From positions 1-64,000 of the forward strand of contig NZ_FNNN01000025.1 of the NCBI RefSeq assembly GCF_900106755.1: a DNA stretch of 64,000 bases. The letters run 5' to 3'. The position numbers were made by a program, and so were the translations under genes. The notes under the pieces were generated by a model. It was not told where the DNA came from, did no database searches, and was given only the letters and a program-made list of their open reading frames with translations. Source of the DNA: Bacteroides faecis MAJ27. Its GTDB lineage: Bacteria; Bacteroidota; Bacteroidia; Bacteroidales; Bacteroidaceae. Below, piece by piece: positions 54,528 to 62,689 of this stretch; the stretch's first letter is position 1; each line of letters opens with the position of its first letter.

Positions 54528-56483
54528 GTGATTTCAGTAGAAGGACTATCAGTAGAATTTAATGCGACACCGCTCTTTGCGGACGTCAGCTATGTTATCA
54601 ATAAAAAAGACCGTATCGCGTTGGTCGGTAAAAACGGTGCGGGCAAATCGACTATGCTGAAAATATTGGCAGGTCTGCAAAACCCGACTCATGGCGTAGT
54701 AGCCGTTCCCAAAGATGTAACGATTGGTTATCTGCCACAGGTGATGATCCTTTCGGATGTCCGTACGGTGATGGAGGAAGCAGAGCTAGCCTTCGAGCAC
54801 ATTTTCGAACTTCAGGCAAATCTAGAACGGATGAACCAGCAGCTTGCCGACCGAACCGACTATGAATCCGAAGAATACCATCAGTTAATAGACCGCTTCA
54901 CACATGAAAACGACCGCTTCCTGATGATGGGCGGAACCAACTTTCAGGCGGAAATAGAACGTACCCTGTTGGGATTGGGGTTCAGTAGAGAAGACTTTAC
55001 TCGTCCGACTTCCGAGTTTTCCGGTGGATGGCGTATGCGTATCGAGCTTGCAAAGCTTTTACTTCGCCGTCCGGATGTACTTCTGCTCGACGAGCCGACC
55101 AACCACTTGGATATCGAAAGTATACAATGGCTGGAAAATTTCCTGTCTACCCGTGCCAATGCCGTAGTACTGGTCAGCCATGACCGTGCATTTCTCAATA
55201 ATGTAACTACTCGTACCATTGAGATTACTTGCGGTCAGATTTACGACTATAAAGTGAAGTATGATGAGTTCGTCGTATTACGCAAAGAACGTCGTGAACA
55301 GCAACTCCGTGCTTACGAGAATCAACAGAAACAGATACAGGATACGGAAGACTTTATCGAACGTTTCCGTTATAAGGCAACCAAAGCCGTACAGGTACAA
55401 AGCCGTATCAAACAACTGGAAAAAATAGACCGCATTGAAGTGGACGAGGAAGACAACTCTTCCCTCCGTTTGAAATTCCCCCCTGCCAGCCGTAGCGGAA
55501 ATTATCCGGTTATTTGCGAAGATGTACGTAAGGCATACGGACATCATGTTGTTTTCCACGATGTGAATCTGACGATTAACAGAGGAGAAAAAGTAGCATT
55601 TGTCGGAAAGAACGGAGAAGGTAAGTCCACACTGGTAAAATGTATTATGGGCGAGATTGATTTTGATGGCAAACTGACGATTGGGCATAACGTACAGATC
55701 GGCTACTTTGCACAGAATCAAGCGCAGATGCTGGATGAGAACGTGACGGTATTTGATACGATCGACCGGGTGGCGACGGGGGATATCCGGTTGAAGATAC
55801 GTGATATTCTGGGTGCTTTCATGTTTGGCGGTGAAGCTTCGGATAAGAAAGTAAAAGTGCTTTCCGGCGGAGAACGTACCCGTCTGGCTATGATTAAGCT
55901 GTTGCTGGAGCCGGTGAACTTCCTGATTCTGGACGAACCTACCAACCATCTGGATATGCGTTCCAAAGATGTATTGAAGGAAGCTATCCGAGAATTTGAC
56001 GGAACAGTGATACTTGTCAGCCATGACCGTGATTTTCTGGACGGACTTGCGACTAAAGTATATGAGTTCGGAGGTGGAACAGTGAAAGAACATTTGGGTG
56101 GCATCTACGATTTTCTGCAAAAGAAGAAGATCGATAGCCTGAATGAACTTCAGAAAAGTGCTTCTCTTTCAGCTTCTCCTACCGCGTCTGCCAAAGGTAA
56201 CGAAGCGGATTCGGAGCAGCCTTCAGAGAACAAACTTTCGTATGAGGCGCAGAAGGAACTTAACAAAAAGATAAAAAAACTCGAACGGCAGGTAGCCGAT
56301 TGTGAAGCTTCGATAGAAGAAACAGAATCTGCCATCGCTATTTTGGAAGCAAAGATGGCAACTCCCGAAGGAGCATCAGATATGCAACTGTACGAACGGC
56401 ATCAGAAGTTGAAGCAGCAATTGGATACCACTGTTGAAGAATGGGAACGTGTTTCGATGGAGTTGGAAGAAGTGAAAAACTAA
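54528..56483 (+). CDS. ABC-F family ATPase (ribosome-associated type)
   Basis: The likely start is GTG 54528 (ISVEGLSVEF follows), 651 residues; an earlier frame opening at TTG 54441 lies within the preceding terminator and upstream of the -7 box. Two ATP-binding cassettes are present: Walker A GKNGAGKS and GKNGEGKS, signatures FSGGWRMRIELAKLLL and LSGGERTRLAMIKLLL, and Walker B LLLDEPTNHLD and LILDEPTNHLD, each followed by SHDR. No membrane segments occur. A charged linker lies between the cassettes and a C-terminal coiled coil (KKIKKLERQVADCEASIEE) is of the Uup kind. ABC-F proteins act on the ribosome or on branched DNA. Thirteen bases separate it from the M13 peptidase gene. Confidence 0.93.
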   Translation: MISVEGLSVEFNATPLFADVSYVINKKDRIALVGKNGAGKSTMLKILAGLQNPTHGVVAVPKDVTIGYLPQVMILSDVRTVMEEAELAFEHIFELQANLERMNQQLADRTDYESEEYHQLIDRFTHENDRFLMMGGTNFQAEIERTLLGLGFSREDFTRPTSEFSGGWRMRIELAKLLLRRPDVLLLDEPTNHLDIESIQWLENFLSTRANAVVLVSHDRAFLNNVTTRTIEITCGQIYDYKVKYDEFVVLRKERREQQLRAYENQQKQIQDTEDFIERFRYKATKAVQVQSRIKQLEKIDRIEVDEEDNSSLRLKFPPASRSGNYPVICEDVRKAYGHHVVFHDVNLTINRGEKVAFVGKNGEGKSTLVKCIMGEIDFDGKLTIGHNVQIGYFAQNQAQMLDENVTVFDTIDRVATGDIRLKIRDILGAFMFGGEASDKKVKVLSGGERTRLAMIKLLLEPVNFLILDEPTNHLDMRSKDVLKEAIREFDGTVILVSHDRDFLDGLATKVYEFGGGTVKEHLGGIYDFLQKKKIDSLNELQKSASLSASPTASAKGNEADSEQPSENKLSYEAQKELNKKIKKLERQVADCEASIEETESAIAILEAKMATPEGASDMQLYERHQKLKQQLDTTVEEWERVSMELEEVKN

Positions 56484-56496
56484 TTTATTATACAAT

Positions 56497-58533
56497 ATGA
56501 AAGTAACCAAGTATTTACCAATTCTTGCCGTATGCCTTATGACAACAGGATGTAATAGCAAGAAAGAGGCCGTACTAACGTCCGGTATCGACCTTGCTAA
56601 TCTGGATACCACGGCAATGCCGGGTACAAGTTTTTATCAGTATGCCTGTGGTGGATGGATTGAAAGTCATCCGCTGACAGACGAGTATTCACGTTTCGGC
56701 TCTTTCGATATGCTTCACGAGAAAAGCCGTGAACAGTTGAAGGAACTGATTGCCGAACTGGCTGCAAAGACGGATAACGCTCCGGGCAGCGCTGCTCAGA
56801 AAGTGGGTGATCTTTATAATATCGCTATGGACAGCGTGAAACTGAACAAAGAAGGAGCGGCTCCGATCAAAGAAGAAATGGAGGCCATCAATGCACTCAA
56901 AGATAAGGAAGAGATTTATACCTACATCGCCGAAAGTCAGAAGAAAGGAATACGTCCTTACTTTACCATGTTTGTAAGTGCGGATGATATGAACAGTTCC
57001 ATGAATATGGTTCAGACCTATCAGGGCGGTCTCGGAATGGGACAGCGCGATTATTATCTGGAAGATGACGAACAGACTAAAAACATCCGCGACAAATATA
57101 AGGAACATCTCGTTAAAATGTTCCAGTTGGCTGGCTATGACGAAGCTACCGCACAGAAAGCAATGACTGCCGTAATGAATATCGAAACACGTCTTGCCAA
57201 AGCTGCCCGCTCACAGGTAGAGTTGCGTGACCCGCATGCCAACTATAATAAGATGGATATGGAAACGCTGAAAAAGAACTTCCCTACTTTCAACTGGGAT
57301 GTTTACTTCACTACTTCCGGGCTGAAAGACCTGAAAGAAGTGAATATCGGTCAGCCTGCAGCCATGAAGGAAGTGGCCGATATCATAAACACAGTACCTC
57401 TTGAAGATCAGAAGTTCTATCTTCAATGGAATCTGATCGATGCAGCAGCCTCTTTCCTGAGCGATGATTTTGTAGCACAGAACTTTGACTTCTATAGCAG
57501 AACCATGTCCGGCAAGAAAGAAATGCAGCCTCGTTGGAAACGCGCGGTAAGTACCGTAGACGGCTCTTTGGGCGAAGTCGTAGGACAGATGTATGTAGAG
57601 AAATATTTCCCTGCCGCTGCCAAAGAACGTATGGTTGCACTGGTGAAGAACCTGCAGAGCTCTTTGGGTGAGCGTATTAAAGCATTGGAATGGATGAGCG
57701 AACCGACAAAGGTGAAAGCGCTGGAGAAACTGGCTACCTTCCATGTAAAGATCGGTTATCCGGATAAATGGAAAGATTACTCTGCTCTGGAAATCAAAGA
57801 TGATTCTTATTGGGCCAATATCGAACGTGCCAGCCAATGGGATTTCAATGATATGATTGCTAAAGCAGGCAAGCCGGTTGACAAGGACGAATGGTTGATG
57901 ACACCTCAGACGGTGAATGCTTATTATAACCCGACAACCAACGAAATCTGTTTCCCTGCCGCTATTCTGCAGGCTCCGTTCTTCGATATGAACGCTGATG
58001 ATGCGATGAACTACGGTGCTATCGGTGTGGTAATCGGTCATGAAATGACTCACGGATTCGACGATCAGGGTCGCCAATACGACAAAGACGGTAACTTGAA
58101 AGACTGGTGGACGGAAGAAGATGCCAAAAAGTTCGAAGAACGTGCTCAGGTAATGGTGAACTTCTTTGACAGTATCGAAGTGGCTCCCGGTGTGCATGGT
58201 AACGGTGAACTGACTTTGGGAGAGAACATAGCCGACCATGGTGGCTTGCAGGTTTCTTTCCAGGCTTTCAAGAAAGCTATGGAAGCAGCACCGCTGGAAG
58301 TTGTTGACGGATTTACTCCCGAACAGCGTTTCTTCCTCGCTTATGCTAACGTATGGGCAGGACATATCCGTCCGGAAGAGATTCTCCGACTGACCAAACT
58401 CGATCCTCACTCTTTAGGAAAATGGCGTGTGGACGGTGCGCTGCCTCATATCCAGAATTGGTACGAAGCATTCAATATCACCGAACATGATCCTATGTTC
58501 GTAGCTAAAGACAAACGTGTGTCTATCTGGTAA
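56497..58533 (+). CDS. M13-family (neprilysin/PepO) zinc endopeptidase, lipoprotein
   Basis: The 678-residue protein has a lipobox (MTTGC, modified C19). The N-terminal helical M13 domain runs about 40-420, including FYQYACGGW. The catalytic domain has HExxH as H515-E516-x-x-H519 in GHEMTHGFDDQGRQYD and the third zinc ligand E576 in GENIADHGG; NAYYNPTTNEICFPAAIL is a further family block. M13 enzymes cut oligopeptides inside a closed cavity. Being a lipoprotein it works in the envelope, possibly in peptide digestion or turnover. It follows the ABC-F gene by 13 bp and ends at a strong terminator. Confidence 0.94.
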   Translation: MKVTKYLPILAVCLMTTGCNSKKEAVLTSGIDLANLDTTAMPGTSFYQYACGGWIESHPLTDEYSRFGSFDMLHEKSREQLKELIAELAAKTDNAPGSAAQKVGDLYNIAMDSVKLNKEGAAPIKEEMEAINALKDKEEIYTYIAESQKKGIRPYFTMFVSADDMNSSMNMVQTYQGGLGMGQRDYYLEDDEQTKNIRDKYKEHLVKMFQLAGYDEATAQKAMTAVMNIETRLAKAARSQVELRDPHANYNKMDMETLKKNFPTFNWDVYFTTSGLKDLKEVNIGQPAAMKEVADIINTVPLEDQKFYLQWNLIDAAASFLSDDFVAQNFDFYSRTMSGKKEMQPRWKRAVSTVDGSLGEVVGQMYVEKYFPAAAKERMVALVKNLQSSLGERIKALEWMSEPTKVKALEKLATFHVKIGYPDKWKDYSALEIKDDSYWANIERASQWDFNDMIAKAGKPVDKDEWLMTPQTVNAYYNPTTNEICFPAAILQAPFFDMNADDAMNYGAIGVVIGHEMTHGFDDQGRQYDKDGNLKDWWTEEDAKKFEERAQVMVNFFDSIEVAPGVHGNGELTLGENIADHGGLQVSFQAFKKAMEAAPLEVVDGFTPEQRFFLAYANVWAGHIRPEEILRLTKLDPHSLGKWRVDGALPHIQNWYEAFNITEHDPMFVAKDKRVSIW

Positions 58534-58566
58534 TATTTATTGATTATAACTAATATGCGCAAAGAG

Positions 58567-58606
58567 GCGTTGACTTTCCACTTGGAATAGTCAACGCTTT
58601 TTTTTA
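58567..58606 (+). terminator. Rho-independent terminator after the M13 peptidase
   Basis: GCGTTGACT (58567-58575) pairs perfectly with AGTCAACGC (58589-58597), and the loop contains a TTCCA/TGGAA mini-stem. Nine T follow. It begins 34 bases past the stop. Confidence 0.93.
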
Positions 58607-58649
58607 TTAATTCACACCTTATTTATTACGTACGATAAACAATATTTCG

Positions 58650-58657
58650 TAACTTTG
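58650..58657 (+). promoter_or_regulatory. Candidate -7 element for purH
   Basis: TAACTTTG matches TAnnTTTG, 28 bases before ATG 58685. It overlaps a TTG that would otherwise extend the frame, supporting the ATG as start. Confidence 0.5.
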
Positions 58658-58684
58658 CACACCAAATACTTAATAAGCAATTCA

Positions 58685-60208
58685 ATGTCAGAGTCTAAAA
58701 GAATAAAAACTGCATTGGTATCTGTATACCATAAGGAAGGTTTGGATGAAATTATTACCAAACTTTACGAAGAAGGAGTAGAGTTTCTGTCAACAGGCGG
58801 AACTCGTCAGTTTATTGAATCACTAGGATATCCTTGTAAGGCAGTGGAAGATTTGACCACTTATCCTTCAATTCTGGGTGGCAGAGTGAAGACATTACAT
58901 CCGAAAATCTTCGGAGGTATCCTTTGCCGTCGTGATCTGGAACAGGATATTCAACAGATTGAAAAGTATGAAATCCCCGAAATAGATTTGGTTATTGTCG
59001 ACTTGTATCCGTTTGAAGCTACCGTAGCTTCCGGCGCATCCGAAGCAGACATCATTGAAAAAATCGATATAGGTGGAATCTCTTTGATTCGTGCTGCCGC
59101 CAAGAACTACAACGATGTGATCATCGTAGCTTCTCAGGCTCAATATAAACCATTGCTGGATATGTTGATGGAACACGGTGCTACTTCTTCGCTCGAAGAA
59201 CGCCGCTGGATGGCAAAAGAAGCATTTGCCGTTTCTTCTCACTACGATTCAGCTATCTTCAATTATTTCGATGCCGGCGAAGGTTCTGCTTTCCGCTGTT
59301 CGGTAAACAGCCAGAAGCAACTCCGTTACGGTGAAAATCCTCATCAGAAAGGTTACTTCTACGGAAATCTGGATGCTATGTTCGACCAGATTCACGGTAA
59401 GGAAATCTCATATAACAACCTCTTGGATATCAATGCTGCCGTTGATTTGATCGACGAGTACGAAGATCTGACTTTCGCTATCCTGAAACATAACAATGCT
59501 TGTGGTCTGGCTTCCCGTTCTACCGTACTGGATGCATGGACAGATGCGTTGGCGGGAGACCCGGTTTCTGCTTTCGGAGGTGTATTGATAACCAACGGAG
59601 TGATTGACAAAGCAGCTGCTGAGGAGATCAACAAGATTTTCTTCGAAGTAATTATCGCGCCGGACTATGACGTAGACGCACTCGAGATTCTGGGACAGAA
59701 AAAGAACCGCATCATTCTGGTTCGCAAAGAAGCCAAATTGCCGAAGAAGCAATTCCGTGCTTTGCTGAACGGTGTATTGGTGCAGGATAAAGATACGAAT
59801 ATAGAAACGGTGGCTGATCTGAGAACGGTGACAGACAAAGCTCCTACTCCGGAAGAAGTAGAAGATATGTTGTTTGCCAACAAGATCGTAAAGAACAGCA
59901 AGTCAAACGCTATTGTGCTGGCCAAAGGTAAACAGCTTCTCGCAAGCGGTGTGGGACAGACTTCACGTGTAGACGCCCTGAAACAAGCAATTGAAAAAGC
60001 CAAGTCATTCGGATTCGATCTGCATGGTGCGGTAATGGCGTCAGATGCCTTCTTCCCTTTCCCGGATTGCGTGGAAATTGCGGATAAAGAAGGTATTACA
60101 GCAGTCATCCAACCGGGTGGATCAGTGAAAGACGATCTTACTTTTGCATACTGCAACGAGCACGGTATGGCAATGGTGACTACTGGTATCCGTCATTTTA
60201 AACACTAA
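58685..60208 (+). CDS. purH: Bifunctional AICAR formyltransferase / IMP cyclohydrolase
   Basis: From ATG 58685 (MSESKRIKTALVSVYHKEGL) the protein has 507 residues, normal for PurH. The N-terminal MGS-like IMP cyclohydrolase domain (about 1-145) shows FLSTGGTRQFIE and the GGRVKTLHPKIFGGIL block. The AICAR transformylase domain has RYGENPHQKG and the catalytic ILKHNNACGLA, and ends in the typical ITAVIQPGGSVKD and MAMVTTGIRHFKH. It carries out the last two steps of IMP synthesis in the cytoplasm. It is a single gene after a strong terminator, with mreB following on the same strand after a 96-bp repeat-bearing gap. Confidence 0.97.
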   Translation: MSESKRIKTALVSVYHKEGLDEIITKLYEEGVEFLSTGGTRQFIESLGYPCKAVEDLTTYPSILGGRVKTLHPKIFGGILCRRDLEQDIQQIEKYEIPEIDLVIVDLYPFEATVASGASEADIIEKIDIGGISLIRAAAKNYNDVIIVASQAQYKPLLDMLMEHGATSSLEERRWMAKEAFAVSSHYDSAIFNYFDAGEGSAFRCSVNSQKQLRYGENPHQKGYFYGNLDAMFDQIHGKEISYNNLLDINAAVDLIDEYEDLTFAILKHNNACGLASRSTVLDAWTDALAGDPVSAFGGVLITNGVIDKAAAEEINKIFFEVIIAPDYDVDALEILGQKKNRIILVRKEAKLPKKQFRALLNGVLVQDKDTNIETVADLRTVTDKAPTPEEVEDMLFANKIVKNSKSNAIVLAKGKQLLASGVGQTSRVDALKQAIEKAKSFGFDLHGAVMASDAFFPFPDCVEIADKEGITAVIQPGGSVKDDLTFAYCNEHGMAMVTTGIRHFKH

Positions 60209-60212
60209 TATT

Positions 60213-60298
60213 AATGAAGAGTGAAGAACTAATAATGAAAAATGCCTGTCCATAACAGCATTCCCCATTCTTAATTCTTCATTCTTAATTCTTCATTT
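60213..60298. repeat. AATGAAGA-type repeats in the purH-mreB gap
   Basis: The 14-mer ATTCTTAATTCTTC occurs twice in perfect tandem (60267-60280, 60281-60294), followed by ATTT. An opposite-sense partner AATGAAGAGTGAAGAA lies at 60213-60228, so the gap can form a stem-loop before mreB. Its role is unknown. Confidence 0.6.
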
Positions 60299-60304
60299 AA
60301 AAAT

Positions 60305-61327
60305 ATGGGATTATTCTCTTTTACACAAGAAATAGCGATGGACTTGGGAACAGCCAATACCATCATCATCACAAATGGGAAAATTGTGGTGGATGAGCCT
60401 TCGGTTGTGGCCTTGGATCGCCGTACAGATAAGATGATCGCCGTTGGGGAAAAGGCGAAGTTGATGCACGAAAAGACCCACGAAAATATACGTACTATTC
60501 GTCCGTTGAGGGATGGAGTGATCGCCGACTTCTATGCTTGCGAGCAAATGATGCGCGGTTTGATTAAACAAGTAAATACTCGTAATCACTTGTTCTCACC
60601 GTCTCTCCGTATGGTGATCGGTGTACCGTCGGGAAGTACGGAAGTAGAACTCCGTGCCGTTCGTGACTCAGCAGAGCATGCCGGCGGACGTGACGTCTAT
60701 CTGATATTCGAACCGATGGCTGCGGCGATCGGTATCGGTATTGATGTAGAAGCGCCCGAAGGAAACATGATCGTGGATATAGGTGGTGGATCTACTGAAA
60801 TTGCCGTTATCTCTTTGGGAGGTATCGTTTCCAACAACTCTATCCGTATCGCCGGAGATGATCTGACCGCAGATATCCAGGAATATATGAGCCGTCAGCA
60901 CAATGTGAAAGTCAGCGAACGTATGGCAGAACGTATTAAGATCAATGTAGGTGCTGCCCTGACCGAGCTTGGCGATGACGCTCCGGAAGATTATATCGTT
61001 CATGGTCCGAATCGTATTACAGCTCTTCCGATGGAAGTGCCCGTATGTTATCAGGAAGTGGCACACTGTCTGGAGAAATCCATTTCCAAGGTAGAGACAG
61101 CCATCCTGAGCGCATTGGAAAATACGCCGCCCGAACTATATGCGGATATCGTACACAATGGTATCTATCTTGCCGGTGGTGGTGCATTGCTTCGCGGACT
61201 GGACAAGCGTTTGACGGATAAGATTAACATACCTTTCCACATTGCTGAAGATCCTTTGCACGCGGTAGCCAAAGGTACAGGTGTGGCATTAAAGAATGTA
61301 GACCGTTTCTCTTTCTTGATGAGATAA
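60305..61327 (+). CDS. mreB: Rod-shape-determining actin homologue MreB
   Basis: The 340-residue protein shows the actin-fold nucleotide motifs: MDLGTANT (phosphate 1), MIVDIGGGSTEIAVISLGG (phosphate 2) and GIYLAGGGALLRGLD (adenosine). It starts with MGLFSFTQEIA, the usual MreB N-terminal amphipathic region. MreB filaments under the inner membrane guide the elongasome. It heads the mreB-mreC-mreD-PBP2 cluster with 20 bp to mreC. Confidence 0.97.
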   Translation: MGLFSFTQEIAMDLGTANTIIITNGKIVVDEPSVVALDRRTDKMIAVGEKAKLMHEKTHENIRTIRPLRDGVIADFYACEQMMRGLIKQVNTRNHLFSPSLRMVIGVPSGSTEVELRAVRDSAEHAGGRDVYLIFEPMAAAIGIGIDVEAPEGNMIVDIGGGSTEIAVISLGGIVSNNSIRIAGDDLTADIQEYMSRQHNVKVSERMAERIKINVGAALTELGDDAPEDYIVHGPNRITALPMEVPVCYQEVAHCLEKSISKVETAILSALENTPPELYADIVHNGIYLAGGGALLRGLDKRLTDKINIPFHIAEDPLHAVAKGTGVALKNVDRFSFLMR

Positions 61328-61347
61328 AATAATACGGATCATTATTC

Positions 61348-62190
61348 ATGCGGAATTTAATAAACTTCCTTTTGAAATACAATTACTGGTTCCTCTTCAT
61401 CGTATTAGAGGTAGCCAGTTTTGTTTTGTTATTTCGGTTCAACAGCTACCAGCAGAGTACTTTTTTCACTTCTGCCAATGTGGTTGTTGGGGCAGTTTAT
61501 GAAGTTTCAGGAGGAATAAGCTCTTATTTTCATCTTAAGTCGGTCAACGAAGACTTGCTGGACCGTAACATGGCACTCGAACAACAAATCACTAATCTGG
61601 AAAAGGCGTTGCGGGAGCATCAGGTAGATTCTGTCACTGTAAACAGTATCAAGGAGATACCTCAGACAGATTATCAGTTGTTCAAAGCACGTGTCATAAA
61701 GAACAGTCTGAATCAGGCGGATAATTACATTACGCTCGATCAAGGCTCTTCTTCCGGCATCCGCCCCGAAATGGGAGTGGTGGATGGAAACGGAATTGTG
61801 GGAATTGTTTATGAAACATCCCTTTCCTATTCGGTAGTGATTTCGGTGTTGAACAGTAAGTCGAATGTCAGTTGCAAGATTGTCGGAAGTGATTATTTCG
61901 GTTATCTGAAGTGGGAACATGGAGATTCCCGGTATGCTTATCTGAAAGATTTGCCTCGTCATGCAGAGTTCAATCTGGGTGATACGGTAGTGACAAGCGG
62001 CTTTTCTACCGTATTCCCCGAGGGAATCATGGTCGGAACAGTTGATGATATGTCCGACTCACATGACGGGTTGTCTTATTTGTTGAAAATCAAGTTGGCT
62101 ACCGATTTCGGAAAGGTGAGTGATGTGCGGGTGATAGCCCGGAACGGTCAGCAGGAACAGAAAGAACTGGAAAATAAGACTACGAAATAA
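61348..62190 (+). CDS. mreC: Rod-shape-determining protein MreC
   Basis: The 280-residue protein has one N-terminal membrane helix (about 12-30), a coiled coil (about 60-90, NEDLLDRNMALEQQITNLEKA) and the two-part beta domain (YITLDQGSSSGIRPEMGVV, GIVGIVYETSLSYSVVISVL, GDTVVTSGFSTVFPEGIMVG). MreC links periplasmic synthases to MreB-MreD and activates PBP2. Its stop overlaps the mreD start by one base (62190). Confidence 0.95.
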   Translation: MRNLINFLLKYNYWFLFIVLEVASFVLLFRFNSYQQSTFFTSANVVVGAVYEVSGGISSYFHLKSVNEDLLDRNMALEQQITNLEKALREHQVDSVTVNSIKEIPQTDYQLFKARVIKNSLNQADNYITLDQGSSSGIRPEMGVVDGNGIVGIVYETSLSYSVVISVLNSKSNVSCKIVGSDYFGYLKWEHGDSRYAYLKDLPRHAEFNLGDTVVTSGFSTVFPEGIMVGTVDDMSDSHDGLSYLLKIKLATDFGKVSDVRVIARNGQQEQKELENKTTK

Positions 62191-62687
62191 TGATAATTAC
62201 CTATATACATAGAATTGGATGGTTCGTCGGGCTGGTACTTCTTCAGGTGCTTATCCTGAACAATGTACATATTGCCGGATATGCTACTCCTTTTCTCTAC
62301 ATTTACTTTATACTGAAGTTCGCTTCCGGAACTTCCCGGAATGAATTGATGCTGTGGGCTTTCTTTTTCGGACTAACCATTGATATCTTTGCCGATACTC
62401 CGGGGATGAATGCTGCGGCAACCGTGTTGCTGGCCTTTCTGCGTCCGTCATTGCTGCGTCTGTTTACTCCGCGTGACAATCTGGACAGTATCATCCCGTC
62501 TTTCAAGAGCATGGGTATCACTCCTTTTCTGAAATATACCACGGCAAGTGTTTTCGTGCATAGTCTGGCATTACTCAGCATTGAGTTCTTCTCATTTACC
62601 AGCATCTGGCTGTTGTTATTGCGGGTGATCTCATGCACCCTTCTGACTTTAACCTGCATTCTTGCTGTAGAAGGAATAAGGAGATAG
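62190..62687 (+). CDS. mreD: Rod-shape-determining membrane protein MreD
   Basis: This 165-residue hydrophobic protein has about five membrane segments, matching MreD in size and topology (LVLLQVLILNNVHIAGYATP, FFFGLTIDIFADTPGMNAA). Sequence conservation in this family is low, so position between mreC and PBP2 carries much of the call. It overlaps mreC by one base and ends 2 bp before PBP2, so translation is likely coupled. Confidence 0.93.
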   Translation: MIITYIHRIGWFVGLVLLQVLILNNVHIAGYATPFLYIYFILKFASGTSRNELMLWAFFFGLTIDIFADTPGMNAAATVLLAFLRPSLLRLFTPRDNLDSIIPSFKSMGITPFLKYTTASVFVHSLALLSIEFFSFTSIWLLLLRVISCTLLTLTCILAVEGIRR

Positions 62688-62689
62688 GA

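Noticed and set aside
57211..58410. 399-codon open frame on the minus strand
   Set aside because: It is antisense to the M13 peptidase, whose catalytic motifs are intact; composition looks like a codon shadow.
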